Assembly (NCBI GenBank): GCA_013180625.2 | Contig: SNVD02013581.1 | Span: 17,892 to 81,891, forward strand | Direction: 5' to 3' | DNA length: 64,000 nt | Source of the DNA: Boswellia sacra | Lineage: Eukaryota > Streptophyta > Magnoliopsida > Sapindales > Burseraceae | Shown here: positions 23,575-37,869 of the stretch, piece after piece | Numbering within the stretch: position 1 is the first letter of the stretch | Layout of the letters: the number at the start of each line of letters is the position of its first letter | Made by a program: the position numbers and the translations under genes | Notes under the pieces: model-generated | What the model was told of the DNA's origin: nothing | Databases searched by the model: none | Seen by the model: only the letters and a program-made list of their open reading frames with translations

Positions 23575-26480
23575 TTTAGCAACTGATTCTTTTTATCTTG
23601 TTAAACTACCACCTCGTCTAACCCAAGCTAAGCTGGTTGCAAAACAAAGGTGTTAATGTCATGCATGTATGCATGATATGATACATGCTCATGCAAGCGC
23701 ATAGACAAATTTTCAGCCTTCCAATTTTATTCCTCATGCACACCTGAGGTCAAGTCTCTTTTCTTAGGATTTTAATCTCATTCCCAAACATCATCATGGG
23801 ATGTGGGAATGCAAGATTCTCTCTCTTAATTCTATCAGTCAAGTTGATGTTGGATTATTCATGATTATCATAACATGACTCTAAATGTCATGATAACATT
23901 ATCTCATGGCACATGCCCCCATTTTGTTTTTATGGGTGATTCAACATGTGGTATTCGTTCATGGTTCCATGAGCTTTAAGTCAATGTTATTCTAATCATG
24001 TGAAATTTTACATCCATGGACAAGCATTTCAACATGGGCTTTGAATATTCATCCTATTGAGAATTTCTAGATTCATCTACATGTCTTGAGTCTCAAAGAT
24101 CCAATGGCTTGGGCTTCTCTGAGCAAGAGATGCCCCCTTAGGCCACTCTCTTTTTATACCAAATCAATGGTACATGCTCAAATGTGGTGACACCAACATG
24201 AGTCATCTAAGGCCGAATAGAGCCAAAGACTTCTCATGCTAATGCCACACAGCTAGTTTAGGCAATTCATGCTTATTATGTGCAATGCATAGTGATGTAA
24301 AGACTCAAAATCACAAAGTAAGTTATTAGAATTTGGTATCCCAATCGAAATCAACTTCTCATATCCTTAGTGAAGTTGCCACTGTGAATGAAGCTTTCAT
24401 CCCCCCAGAATGTTTACGACCACAATACTATGTCAAAGCCTCTTTCGAGACTTAAGAAAACATAAACGATTCATGGGCACATCTACAGAATGGAATCACC
24501 AATCAATTTTTTATTGGGAAAATAGATGATGATTGTTTGATCTCTCACTTCAAGACCTAACTACCCTTGTCCCTTCATAGATGGGTTTGAGAAGTTAGGT
24601 ACGAGCCACTCGCTCACACAAATTAAAATCTAACCTCTACTAGGGTATACCAAATAAGAATAACTTATATTGTTATAGAGTCCACCTAAGTTATTCATTT
24701 TATACACACGTTATTCAATTTTATCTTCTTAAAGATATGTACGGGGATTCCAACGAAATATATTCATACGAAGAAAGAGGGAGGAGAATTGAATTACATT
24801 CCTTTTCAAACATGGGGGATAGGGGAGAGGATTACATTGCTCTTCAACAAATAAAGTAAATTCTACTTCTAAAACTCTTCATAATCTCCATTTATCAGTA
24901 ACACATTTGTGTAATTCAAATATCAAATCAATCGATTTGAGACTCGATAAATAGTGAATTCATCACTACCATATGTGAGTATATTCAATGTTTATCAAAT
25001 CTCTTCAAGTATATTCATACATTCATTCATTCAAAAATTCTAAGTAATGGTCCCTCACCGTCAATGTGAGTCCACATCACTTTATGGCATCATATGATCA
25101 TTCAATTATGGTATATTCATACATGATTCATAATAAATCAATTAAAATTCTAATTAAGGCCATAAACTAATATCATGGCACTTCTACCGAATTTGATAAT
25201 TTTATCATGGTAATTCTACCTATTACTATTCTAGCATAATTCAATTAATAATAATAATTCTAAATACGGCAATTCTAGCCTAGATAAGGGATTTCTAGCC
25301 TAATCAATCAATCAATATCAAATATGGCCATTCTAGCCTAATTCATATCAATCAAGTCTAAATCAACCAAAATAATCATGGCAATTCCAACCAATCAAAG
25401 CAATTCTTGCCTATTCTATGTTGTTTCCTGACATGCTTCAAAACAATTATAAGTCTTCATAGGCATGATTCTAATCATATCTCTTAAATATGATTCTAAA
25501 CATATGATCTTAAACTTAATTCTAACCATTCACCAAAAAAAATCTAATCATGTTTCTAGATAAAGGAGGGAAATATGACTTATATTGAAATGCATTTTCA
25601 TCTTGCAAAACAAGTAAGGATTAAAACAATTCATAATAATCCTAAACATACTTCTAAGTATTAAACTAAAACATAAACATGCTCATTTTAAGCATAAATA
25701 AACCTAAACATACTTAATCTAAAACAAAAAAAAAAAACAAAGAAGAAAAGAAGAGCGAGAAGAGAGAACTGCTCTCAAGAAGTACCCTTTTCAGGTTTAG
25801 AGCAATATAACGCCTAAACTATTAAACTAGAAAAGCCTTATTGCATTCTCAAGTATGTCTTCAAAAGGAAAAAGGAGAAGATTTCAGTGTGCAAGTGAAA
25901 GTGAGGAGAGGGGGTGTTTGTATAGCGAAGGGTTGAAGTTGGAAAAGGGAGCAAAGAAAAAAAAGAAGGTTGCAATCAAAATTTTCCAAAATTAAAAGCG
26001 AGAACAATCGATCGGCTATCAGAGGACTCCAGACTAGCTGTGAGACTACCAAATAGCTTTGGGAGAACCATCAGCCAGTGGTAGGACAACCAACCAACTG
26101 TCGGTTGGTGGTGGCCCACTAAACCCCTTAATACCTTCATTTTTAATGTAGTATCCTTTCGACCTTCATCTGTTCGATCGCATATAGCTCTTTGAGTCTG
26201 ACTCTGATTTGTGATCCATAAAATTCTGTAAGAACTAGACATCCGTAGCTTCACAACGGTATATTAGTCATCATTAGATTTCTTTTGGATTAATTTCTGT
26301 GATTTTTTAAAATCACATATCATTTTCAAATCCTTTGATCGGTTTCTTCTCGACTCTCTTCTTTTTACTTCCAAGGCCACTTCAGTCATTTCCATTGTTT
26401 GAAATTCATCTTTGCTTCATCATTAATCCTCAAAAATCTAATGTCTACAACAACTCTATAAAATTTTATGACATTTGGAT
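23575..26480 (-). other. Element H leader, primer-site candidate and probable 5' LTR
   Basis: No coding gene is seen. At 24364-24383 the minus strand reads ACAGTGGCAACTTCACTAAG, which resembles the TGGCGACTCCACTGGGGA primer site (tRNA-Arg type) of Tat/Ogre elements, at the place expected upstream of gag. Sequence to its right would then be the 5' LTR, but I could not fix its outer end. Internal short repeats of the form GGCAATTCTAGCCTAAT occur at 25200-25400. Confidence 0.4.
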
Positions 26481-26916
26481 TTGCGAGTGAATTATGAAAC
26501 ATCAGTGAAAATGAAGTATTCAGTATCGATTCTATTATTTGATGAGGTAGCGATTAATATTTTAGAGGTTGTGAAAGTACTTTCTATGGAAGTTAGATTA
26601 TATGTTCTTGATATGTTGTCATAAGTGAGTCCTTGGGGCTCTAGTCCAACTAATGTGATAGATATGGATAAGTATCTTCCTAGGGAAATAAGTGAAGTAT
26701 AGAAGGATTTAAGTGGCTTAATTGGAAAGTGTAAGGTTTGGCCCCATTTAGTCATGAAAGTGGATCTCTATGAACATCATGACTTGACTAAGATTTTGAA
26801 TCATATGAGATGGTTTTGAAAAGAAGTGATTTATGTGCTTACAGGTTATGACATTTTCATATCATCGACATGACTAAGATTTTATAAGGTAGTAAGTTAA
26901 ACTTCCAAGTGAGATC

Positions 26917-26970
<54 letters not shown>

Positions 26971-27777
26971 TGACATATGTATTATGAAAGTCTATATATT
27001 TCTATACTCTATGATATGCAAGTGGGTTGTTTATCTTGTATGGATCTTAGCATGATTATTTGATTTAGTTTATGGCTATGATTGACTCAAGATAGGGAGA
27101 AAATGTCGTGTAGAAGTTCAATTCATGGAAATGCATCTTGGGAGTGCTATATTAAAATGAATCGCAAGTTGGTTAAGTTTAAGAAACAAAGGAAACTCTA
27201 TTGGAAGTTTCATTAATATTTTATAGATGCCTCCACAGTAATTTAAATAAAATTTTTCAAACTAGGTACAGTTATTGCAATTGCTTTATCAAGTATATGC
27301 AATAGAAGTATAAAGAGTGTGCATTTAGTAATGACTTATCCTAGTTATTGATTTCCTTTGGAGCATGGGGATCCTAAGGATAGCGATATGTTGAGTCATG
27401 CTAATTTGGTATACTCATTATTTGCTTCAAGAAGTGATTATATGAATGAGAGCAGTCAAGAAAGAAGTTGTTGCAAAAGTAAGTGAAAATGATTGGAATT
27501 AGCTCTCCCAAAAGTAGAGGTAGAAGTTGATTCACATAGAAGGTGAAGTATTTTTGTGCCAATCAAAGCATAACTGTTCTTTTGTGAGACACCAAGGTTC
27601 TTAGCTTATTGAAATGATCCCTGATAGTAAATGAAGAAAGAGAATAGTCAAGTTACATGATTCTCAAAGAGTATGGTTTTATAGGACTTGTTGTACAGTA
27701 TCATATGAATATATTTTACAGCTAAGCGCTTTGGACCTTTGCAATTTCGAGGGCGAAATTTTATTAGGAGGTAGTAT
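26481..27777 (+). pseudogene. Decayed 3' end of a chromovirus-like gypsy element
   Basis: No long frame survives. The right end reads TGCAATTTCGAGGGCGAAATTTTATTAGGAGG (split here at 27740-27771), closely resembling the conserved end of plant chromovirus pol (FE.EILL) and its polypurine tract just before the 3' LTR. The rest is assigned only by position. A (TA)n microsatellite lies at 26922-26967. Element type is inferred. Confidence 0.45.
26922..26967. repeat. (TA)n microsatellite
   Basis: About 22 TA units between CACAACA and TGTTTGACA. Confidence 0.95.
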
Positions 27778-30073
27778 TATAATGCCCATGCGCTAGTAAC
27801 TAAAGGAAGCCCAAGCCATTTGAATTTTATAACCAACCCAACCCAGCCCATTTCTTTTTCATTTTCATTATTATAAGACATAAAAAAAAAAAGAAAGAAA
27901 GAAGAATCAAGAGAGAGAAGAGTAAAGAAGTTTTGAGAGTTGAAATGGAAAAGGGGCATGGTCAAGAACTGACATGGGGCTGTTTGAAGAAGATAAATTA
28001 GGAAGCTTTAGAGAGAGAAGCTAGAGAGAGAAGGAAGATCCAAGATGAAATTGGAAGTCCCATTCAAGGACAAAGAAGATTTTGGTCTAAATGTTGAAGG
28101 GGACGACAATATAGATGGAGTGGTCATCTTAGATCCACCCCAACCTAAACAAGTTCTGCCACCAAATTTGTGAGTGGGAAATATGTTTTCTTTCATAAAT
28201 TATAAATGAGTTTAAATGCTATTTTTTATATAGATGTTAGAATCTTTTAAATGATTAGCAAATTCATTTTCTAGACGAATTTAGAAGCATATTGAGTTGT
28301 TTATTTAGCTTTTCTTGGAAACAATAACCATGATATTTTAGCAAATTTAGAATTTTTAAAGTGATTAACAAATTAATTTCTAGTTGAAATGAAGCAAGCA
28401 TGTTTCCTGATTTATTTAGTATTTCTTAGATTCTCTTACGTTCTAGTAAACTTAGAAATATTCAAGCTAGTTTCTTATAGTATTTTTTTTAAGATAAATA
28501 TAGCACTATTTAGTACAGTTGCTTTGAGTCATTAGAGTGTTCAAAAATTAGTTTATAAAACAATTTTGAACAAGATATAACATTTAGAAATGAAAATTTA
28601 GATTTTTATTTTCCAAGTGCTTTCTAATTTATCAAAAAGGTATATGTTAAAATTTTAGAGAATAATGTTAAAGCATGATATTTACAATGATCATAGCAAA
28701 TTTTATTTCAAGGATTTCTTAAAGTATTGGAAATTGCTCTTTCAGATGTTTCATCTTGGATTTTAAATGATTTAAATGTTTCAACTTTAACTTGCATAAA
28801 TTTTTAGTGATTGATGAGTTGCATGAAAAACAAGGTTTTAGCATATGAACCAGTTGAAAAAGAAAATTAGTTTTAGCAAAGATAAGAAAATTCATTTATG
28901 GTATCCTAAGCTAGTACCCAGACTCAGACAGTGAGATAGCAAATTCACTTAGATAATGATACAGATAGAGGTCTTTGAGACCAGTCAGACACAAATAAAG
29001 GCTTTGGGCCGTATGATCTCTGCACCTAGCCCTTTGAGGGTAGCACTGTGCATTCATATAACTAGTTTAGTAGATGACTTTGCCTGCGCGATGTTAGCTC
29101 TCACTTGGTATGACCAGTTTCAGATAGCTTTGCCTATGCGATCTTAGCCCTGCCAAGTATGATCAGTTTAGTAGGCTTGCGCGATGTTAGATCTCGCTAG
29201 GTACGATCAGCTAGATTCTGGAGTACTTATTTAGTATATCAAAGTGTTTTAAATATGAGTACATGAGTTAGCTTAAGAAAAGAAGCATTTTTAGCAAAAT
29301 TGTAATAATTTTCATAAATCTTTAGAAAGAGTTTTATGATGATAGTTCATTTCTTCTCATGAGTAGTATTATTTATAGAAGTTATTTAAAAGATGATTTT
29401 AATGAAAATCATTTATTAATGTCTTAAATAGCATTTGAGTAAGTGTTTTAGTATGATTATTATGAGCATTGTTTTATACGATTGAGAAAATTATTCTTCT
29501 TATTATTTTTAAAAGTATAGAAATAAGCAGAGGTATTTAAAGAATTCAATAGCTTATTTATTCAAAAATTTATAAAGATTAAATGATGTGTTAATCTATT
29601 ATGTCCCAATTATTAGAAGTTTTTATAAATATTAATTTTAAGAGAGTGAAGATTTTGTCTTACAATAGTACAATGTTTTCAAAAAATTTGTTTATTAATA
29701 TACTCTTGTCCCCACTCCTTGAGTTTCATATTCACCCCTTTCTTCCTAAAATCTTCCTCACTCCTCCCGCACCGCCTACACCCTCGCGCACGCCCCCCAA
29801 CCCAGCACTCAAAGGTGAAAGCAAGGCGTGATCTAATCAGTAAGTCTGGAGGTCAAGCCATGTGCTGGTGCAAGAATGTATTTAATATTGTCATTAAAGT
29901 TGTAATAGATATGTTAGAAAATTTTTATTAGCTATTGTAATTGGAGTTTCATTGTATATTTATTGAATTTTTTTCGAGTTTGTTCCATGAGAAAGACAAG
30001 AGTTAAGAGACAGTCTCGAGCCCACAGTTTTAGGCACGATTAGCCCATGTAGCTAGGGGAGGGTCGTGTCACA
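27778..30073 (+). repeat. Long LTR of a chromovirus-like (Tekay/Del type) element
   Basis: It starts TATAATGCCCATG just after the polypurine-like tract (the usual start is TGTAATACCC) and ends GGGTCGTGTCACA, the usual closing phrase of these LTRs. A length of about 2.3 kb suits the type. Inside, 28985-29220 holds a repeated block listed separately, and GA-rich runs lie at 27890-28040. No gene is seen. The exact outer base and target duplication are uncertain. Confidence 0.6.
29070..29215 (+). repeat. Short tandem-like repeats inside the chromovirus LTR
   Basis: Three units of about 55-65 bp share TTTGCCTGCGCGATGTTAGC or a variant followed by CTC.C..GGTATGACCAGTTT (from about 29079, 29130 and 29174). 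Confidence 0.6.
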
Positions 30074-32049
30074 TCTAAATTACATTTACATACAACCAAA
30101 TTAAGAACAAGCTAATTTAAGTAAACAACTCACAAAATCATCTAACCACAATTGAGTTTACCTAGAGGAGAAAGAAAAGATGTTAATCTAGTGAGAGTAG
30201 GAGAATGCTAGAAAGAATGAATTGTCTATTGAATTTTTACTACTGCACAAATTGTTTTGATTAAAAGATGATCCATTATAGTTTCTTCCTACATTGAAAA
30301 TTCACATAGATTTTCAAGCTAAAACGAACAAATATGTTTGCATATAAGTTATTGTGTGGAGCAATGCTCAAGATTAGGCAGAATGAAGTTGCGATACAGT
30401 TCCTTTTAATTGCAATAGTTTTCTGCAGCTTTAATGTTTTATGTTGATTAGAGTTTTTAACATCTAAACAGTGGGGGATTCTCCTCCTTCCATTAAGATT
30501 GTTTAGAAAGCTTTGAAATGCACATAGAGAATAAGAGAAGCTAACCATTTTTGCAAAACGATTGTTTAGAAAGCAGGGCGATTCTTTTGCGAATGGTACA
30601 AAAGACTTTAACATGGTTTAATACTCAAATCAGATCACTACCTTCTTGCCTAAAAGTAAGATGGCACAAGCTACAACTTTACAAAACAAAACCAAGCTAA
30701 GATTTCAACATCAGGAGCATTTAACCAATAAAAAAATTATCTTACAAATTAACATATCCAACCACAATCAAGCAACATAACCTGTTAATGAAAAGTAACG
30801 AATGAGAAAATCCAAACCAAATCTTGAGAAAACGGTGGCTTACTCAATAGCCGGTAACGGTGGAGTGGAGTGAAGTAGAGTGGAGGAGGGAAGGCGAGCC
30901 ACGAGTGAGGAGGTGGAGGCGAGAGTGATGAAGGATGGTGAAGGCGGCTGTAACAGAGGAAGAGGATGGTGAGTGGACTCGAGAGCCACCGATGATGGCT
31001 AGAGGTCCTAGGAAGTGGTGAGTGGCAATGCTGCGACGATGGAGTAGAGGAGGAAAGAGTTTCTAGGAGATTAGGGTTGAAAGTGAATATATTTTTCTTT
31101 ATATACTTTTTTAAGTTTTCAGGATATCCCTATCTATTAAGATTTATCAAAATCATCCTTAAAAATTTTATAGGTCCATATATTTCATAATTTTTTATGT
31201 ATATCCTTGTACTGTGCGATGTGAGACGGGTCAAATGGGACTAGGGATTAGAACTGGCCCAGACCTGTCCCAGGCGGGGTAGCACACACTCAAACCCAGA
31301 CTCGTCCTTAACCTCAAATGTAGCAAGGCAAGACCTGTCCCGTATACATGAGTCATAGTAGGCCTCAGACTTAGCGGGTCATTTTATCATCTCTACATTG
31401 AACGTAACCCATAAAAAAATATTATACATCCCTCATTGAATTTGAGAATGAGAGCTAAAGAGCTAAATAAGTCTTTTATCTTGCTCGCCATATGATTAAT
31501 CTACACTAATATGTAATACCTCAAGGCTTGAATTTATTCTGTTCGTGTTTTCTTGAACTTTTTTGTAATGGCCAAAAGGGCGAGGTGTCAAACGTTGGGG
31601 GCGAATATTGGTCGAGAATTAATCAAAGTGAAGCAAATGCTCTGAATAAAATAAAATAAAATAAAATCCAAAATCTAACGAGAAACTCCTATGCTGTTAC
31701 ATTATTTTTGAAGGGATAAGAAACATTTTTCTCAGAAGCCGTTAGGACTACAGGAGGCAGCATGCACTTGCTCAAGGAGACATCTCCTTCAAAATCAGTC
31801 AGTTAACTACAAAAAGCTTTCAACCACTTTGAGAGCAAAATATAAGGAAAGTAATATCCTAATGAAGACAATTCTTGGCCAATACACTTACTGCAAAATT
31901 TTAACAAAAATTGAAAAAAATTATATTGAGGACAGACTAGGAATAGAAGGTAGGAATAACAACAAAGAATACAGCCGGAAAATTTTCATTCAACAACCCA
32001 AATCCCACTTTAAGGGAAGAACAATAGGAAGGATCTCCAAATGCCAAAG
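30074..32049. other. Intergenic spacer
   Basis: I see no gene. 30840-31080 is GA/GTGG-rich and reads on the minus strand like a 5' untranslated leader (AACCCTAATCTCC then CCTCC runs) but gives no recognisable protein. 31240-31400 holds GGGACTAG...GCGGGTC text resembling a worn hAT-type MITE. A (AATAA)n run lies at 31646-31668. The last few hundred bases are probably downstream or 3' UTR sequence of the kinase gene. Confidence 0.5.
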
Positions 32050-32285
32050 CATAGACCTGTTGATACATCTTTTACAGTTTTCAACTCCAATCCATACTTG
32101 GTACAGAGATAGAAAGCGGCATTACAAAACATCAAAGCATAGACCTGGTCGACAGATCTTGTACAGTTTCAACTTCGGTCTATGCCTTGTACAGAGAACA
32201 GTAAGCAGCATTTTTGGAACAAAAAGGCATAGACCTGTTGATGCTGCTTGTATAGTTTCAACACGAATCCATGCTTGGCTCTAGT
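32050..32285 (-). repeat. Tandem repeat abutting the kinase stop codon
   Basis: Three units start at 32050, 32138 and 32228, each opening with CATAGACCTGGTCGACAGAT-like sequence and containing TTGTACAGTTTCAAC. Units are 88 and 90 bp; the third is cut short at the stop codon (32286-32288). They lie in the presumed 3' UTR of the minus-strand kinase. Confidence 0.85.
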
Positions 32286-35200
32286 TCAACATCTGGCTGA
32301 AGCTGATTTCTCGTCAGTTTTGAGATTGGCACGAGGGCCATAGTGGCTATAAAGATCGTCCTCATTTGGAGGTTCGCTCTTGCTCCTTCCATTACCATGT
32401 TTGTTTCTTCTCTGCGCTTCCTTTGTATCACCATCGAATCCAGCCTCGGGTTTCTCATCTGTAGATCTGCGAGACTGTTTTGGAACTTCATACAAGGTTA
32501 CAACACCGGCCCCACTTTGAAGCATGGCTGCTTCATGTTTTGCCTCCCCTGTTTGAACGCTCTCAAGTAATTCAACAACCTGGCTCATAAGGGGCCTCCC
32601 TTTCGGGTTTTGACTAAGGCATTGGTAAGCCAAATTGGCCACCTTCATAGCTGTCCTAACTGTGTACTGCCCTTCCATTCTAGGGTCTAAAATCCTCAGA
32701 AGCTTCTTATTATGGTTCAAAAGTGGGCGAGCCCATTCAACCAGATTGTGCTCTCGGCTAGGTCTGCTCTTGTCTACTGCTCTCCTTCCAAGGAGCATCT
32801 CAAGTAGCACTACCCCAAAACCATAAACATCACTTCGAGCTGTTAAATGTCCTGATAAGATCAACAAACATCATCTTTTAGTTCACAAACTAATATTATT
32901 TCTAACAAAAACAACGCTCTCTCAATCTTATCTTTCACAAAATACAATGCTAGCATTACATCAAGTAGATATCATATGTTAAAACACATTCTAAGCATTA
33001 TTTTTAAATCAACAACTTACATAATGTTATAAATGGAGCTAATATGTGATGGACGCACCTAAATTAGAAACTGGGAATAAATTTTAAATAATTTATGGTG
33101 CTTCAGAGTTGAAAATATTCCAACGTAAAAAATCCACAATTTCACAGTTGAAAATATTCCAATGTAAAAAATCCACAATTACTTTGCTTTAAAGGCTTGT
33201 TTTCTCACTAACCAAGGAACGCAATTGTTATGCCATAGCATGATGCACTGGTTGAGGCTCGATGGCACACGCATCTTCCTGTGTATCCATTCTCTTCCCA
33301 AGAGTACGTTGTACTGCGGGATCTTTTTTTTTCCCTTCGATTTTCTTAAGGCAGGTACTTAGGGGTCGTTTTTACCCAACCAAAAAAAATAGGGTGCTAT
33401 GAGAATTTATTCCCTAATCAGTTATCATCTAGACCTTCACATCTATATCTAATATAACATTTAGCAGGGACAGCAAGCCCACGATATGCAATCCAAAGAC
33501 ATTTTATTACCCCTCTCTGCAGAAGCAGGAATGCTTAAGCATTGGCAGCATCCATTTGTCTAAAACAACCATAAACTTCTCTGACCAAAAGGGTTACTTT
33601 AAATTTAGCCTATACTCTTCCTTCCTTCTTTATTTAAAAAAAAAAAAAAAAAAAAAAATCTGTGGAACAATTTTCTGATGTCATAGCTTATTACAACCAA
33701 GAGATTTACTACCATAAATATGGCATAACACTAGCAATTCATTTGTTCCCTACTTCTGTTTTCTGCTAGGCATTAATAACTATTTGAAAAGTCTTGTTTA
33801 AAAAATTAAAAAAAATAATAACAAAATCAACTGGCTATATGAAATAGACAACAGTCCATGTGATTTGACAATAAATAACTCACCAGTCATCACATATTCA
33901 GGAGCAGCATAACCGTATGTGCCCATCACTCGTGTTGACACATGTGTCTGGTCTCCCATAGGCCCATCCTTTGCAAGCCCAAAGTCGGAAAGTTTTGCAT
34001 TAAAATCCTGCAGGTCATTGTCAATTTTCAGCGGCAGAAACTAACAGGGCTTTGTCAAAAGAAGTCATTACATGACAAACTAAAAGGTCAACCTATATAT
34101 TTTTTTTCCAAGCCTTTTTCTGACCAATTCAGCAAATGCAGAATCTTTATTCCTCTTTTTGAGAGGCATTACAGATAAAAAACTCAACTGATAAATCTAT
34201 CCCTTAAAAAACAAAAAAAAAAAAAATCATTTTCAACCAGCCCATGTTGGGTGGTTGCCACTGGGAGCCCCCAATCATTCACCAAAACAGACTGCAATAC
34301 AGTAAAAGTGTTCACACTCGGTCAGGCCGAGTGATAATGTAGGCAGCCCAAGTCAAGAACAGGATTTCATTAATTCCATGTTCTGGGAGTTTAAAGATGA
34401 TACTTTCAGAGCTTATTAAACTGGCTTTTTTTTTTCTCCATTTTAATACTTGGTTCTTTCAGCCTATCTCATATTCAGTTTACTTTGTCAACTCAGAACT
34501 CTTAGTTGAGATGATGGCAATAACAATTTCCAGTTAGAGATTCAAGAAAAAAGAGAGGAAAGCACCAACCGATGGTGTTTTATTTTTCAAATTCATTAAT
34601 GGCCCTTCCACACAGCAATATATAAACAATAATGAAATGACAACTAACCGCATCCAGCAAGATGTTTGATGTCTTGAAATCACGGTAAATGATAGATCTC
34701 TCTGCACCATGGAGAAAAGCAAGTCCTTTTGCCGCATCTAAAGCAATCTTCATTCTTGTTGACCAAGTCAATGTACAACCAACTCCTACCAGCCAAAGGA
34801 AAATAGGATTACTAAGGAAAAATAATCTTTGCTTTTTCAACATAAATGCATTTCTCCACACTAAAACAGGAAGGAGATATGTATATTTCAATAATTTAAT
34901 CAACCAGGAATGATCCGGTCACACACTCAAAGTTTCAGGACAGTTACCAGCACATTTAACAACATAAAGGTGGCATTAATAACTGAAATTTTTTTGAAGA
35001 TTTAGTGGTGTCATTGAGCGATTAACAATCAAAACTATTGCACATGTGCCTGTCAATATCTAATAATACTAAACATAAATTTTTAATTAGTTTCAACTTT
35101 TAAGTCTGCCACAGACTTACCAGTAGTTTTTTCATGACAAGATCCATATTGCTTTTACATTTCTACACTCTACAATAAATCATTATGCTGCCCAAATAAG

Positions 35201-37869
35201 AAATAAAGGAAAGAATCATTTTACTACTGTGTATGGGCTTCTGACTTTTTCACAGAGAAAATATTCCTCTAGATTAATTGGAATTTATTTCAACCCATAT
35301 TGGCAAACAAAACAAATAATAATGACAATCACAGAAACACTCTTGGCAAAACCAATTCTTATAATCTTTTCTCCTTCTCTGTTAAAATGCAATTTATTAA
35401 AAACCAGTAAAGTATTCAAACCCTTGAACTAAATGATTTTAGACCAGACTACAGACTCATTGAATAATAGTATCAGCTATTACATAAAACTTCAAACCCT
35501 CAAAAAAGAATTCTATGCAAACGATTAAAGGTTCTTTCCTTAGCCTCATAAGAAACCTAATTCACTGCATCAAGTCTCATAGAATCAAAATAAAATCAAC
35601 CACTTACTACGAAGAAGATGTTTTTCCAGGCTCCCACTTGCCATGTATTCATAAACCAATATCCTGTGCTCATCCTCACAGCAGTAACCAATAAGCTTCA
35701 CAAGGTTTGGGTGACTAAGCTGTCCTAAGTAATTGACTTCTGCCTGTAAAACAAACAATGTTATCGCAATATGCATTTAAATTTCTTCCTTAAGTTAGCC
35801 CAAGCAAATGAAAAAGTTTAATTTCCAACTGGAAAGGAAATCATTGTTAAACCTGCCAAACACCATTGAGTCATACAATTTTCAAAATATTATTTCTTAA
35901 GTGATTCTAGATGTTATTTAAAGACAAGTTGTTGAGCAAACAAACAATGAGAAAGACAATTCCCCGGACAAGTTACATCGTCCATATCACTCCATTTATG
36001 TTAAGTAGACTGAATAAAACATTCTTCATTTATTTCTCAAAACTGGGAAACGTAATTGTCATTTTTTCAATTTTCATTTAAGAAATAATTCTTATCTTTG
36101 CAAGATTCTTATTCAATTAACCTAGATCTCGTAATTTGGTCATAGATCACCTTCCACATAATTTTTATGTATGGATACAAATACATAAGTACATAAGCAT
36201 GTTTTAGTGCATGTATATGCATGCATAGGCATAGGCATAGGCATGCATGCCATACAATCACATACAAGAATTACATGCTTTCTGCCTCATTTGTAACCAC
36301 TTACGTTGCTGGTAGTTAGCAGGCAAGATAAACAGTAACAATGTCCTTTTCGTCTCCTAAATATATAAAATAAGAAAGGTCAACTAATTCCTAGTGAGAT
36401 TAACACCATTTTCTTTGATAACCCAAAAATCCCTTCTGAGTGCACTAACTTTGAAATTGGGACCAGCGGATCCTACCAACTTGGTAGTTAGGAAACACAT
36501 GGTAAATGATATAAAACATTGGTGACCTCGAGTATCTGAAGCCCTAACTTCTTGGTTAGACAAGGAACATACTGTTCAGCCCATCTATTGAGGTTGAGAT
36601 TGTTACCTTCTACTTTTGTGGACTAAAAGCAAGTAGTCTCTGTTCAGGTTGAAAACTTTTAGCCTAAACAGAAGTCGGCAATTCATTGTTATTAACTCTA
36701 AAATTTGTGGATCTTTAAAGAGTACTTGCATACTCTTTTGTCAGCATATATCATTAGTGACCTTTCTGACTCATAATTTGCCTCCTTTTTCTACTTTGCT
36801 TTACTTTTATTAATAGAATTTCTTCTCCTATGGAAAAATATAAAACAATTTATATCTATAAATAGCAAAGTTTGTTTGGAGTTAAGGGAAGATAAATACC
36901 AGCCATTCCCTGTCACCTTGAAAACCTTCACGATTAAGCTCTTTGATTGCAACATGCGTGGTCTTGTAACCTGGCCTAACACTCTCATCTATAAATCCTT
37001 TATGGACAATTCCAAAACCACCCTCGCCAAGGATATAATCTGGTCGGAAGCACTTTGTGGCCAATCTCATCTCCTCATATGTAAAGATATCAACATTGCT
37101 GTATGAGGGATTTTGGCGAAGATCATCAACATCCTTAGGAGTCAATGGAATGCTGCATGAGCTTTTCATCCCAAATGATTCTTGCCTATCTGATTCAGGT
37201 TGAGGAGTGGCGGAGCCATTTCCTACTTCACAAGAAAACAAAATTGATCAAAGTGGAAAATGCAGATATCATTCATGACAAAACTGCTTACATTACTTCT
37301 CTTCACAAGAACACACAAATGCGTGAACATAAGAGGGAATTCAACATAATTTGAAAGTGGCCAATAATTTCCTCTTACATGTTTTGTTCATTATATTGAA
37401 TGATGATCAATAACACAAAATACAACAATGATAATCTTTCACACTAACTCACCCATTCAAATACAATTCCAATCATAGTTTTGAAATTGCCAACCAATTT
37501 TACAACTCTAATATCAGTTAAATTTTCAGACAAAGAATCTCAAAATGATTGGCCGCAATAAACGCTGAGATTGGAGAAAAGTATATCAAAATTGGCATAT
37601 TAAAAAAAAAAGCATCACGAGACTAACAGAAGTCTTGAAAATTTAATCTAGTCCTCCTCAGTGATAAAGAACACATCTTTTCTCACCAATTTGCTAGCAT
37701 TGTGGCTCTATTCTATTCAAGAAATCCAATGAACATTACAAACATAAGAAAAAAAATTCAAAATAATACTAGAAAAAAAAAATGAAGCACCTTGATTGTT
37801 CTTCCTAACAGGTTGTCGTTTTTGTGGCTGTTGTCGTTGCTTATCTTCAGTACTGAAACAAATCCCCAT
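32286..37869 (-). CDS. Receptor-like cytoplasmic kinase, subfamily VII, PBL17-like (six exons)
   Basis: Exons on the minus strand: 37791-37869, 36900-37222, 35608-35743, 34649-34785, 33884-34007, 32286-32851. All junctions are GT-AG and in phase, giving 454 aa. The start MGICFS is a typical N-myristoylation plus palmitoylation signal, so the kinase should sit at the plasma membrane. The kinase domain has a Gly loop GEGGFGIV (92-99), VAIK Lys120, Glu136 of helix C, YRDFKTSN with catalytic Asp215, DFG Asp233, and APEYVMTG. The C-terminal tail is Ser/Lys/Arg-rich. RLCK-VII kinases relay signals from immune and growth receptors; wording is closest to Arabidopsis PBL17 as I remember it. No break is visible, so it looks functional. 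Five introns, the longest between exons 2 and 3, carry no obvious gene. Confidence 0.93.

Noticed and set aside
26492..26755. 87-codon minus-strand frame
   Set aside because: Lies in decayed retroelement sequence presumed to read on the plus strand; no motif seen.
30276..30614. 112-codon minus-strand frame
   Set aside because: No motif, no neighbours in a gene structure; AT-rich spacer.
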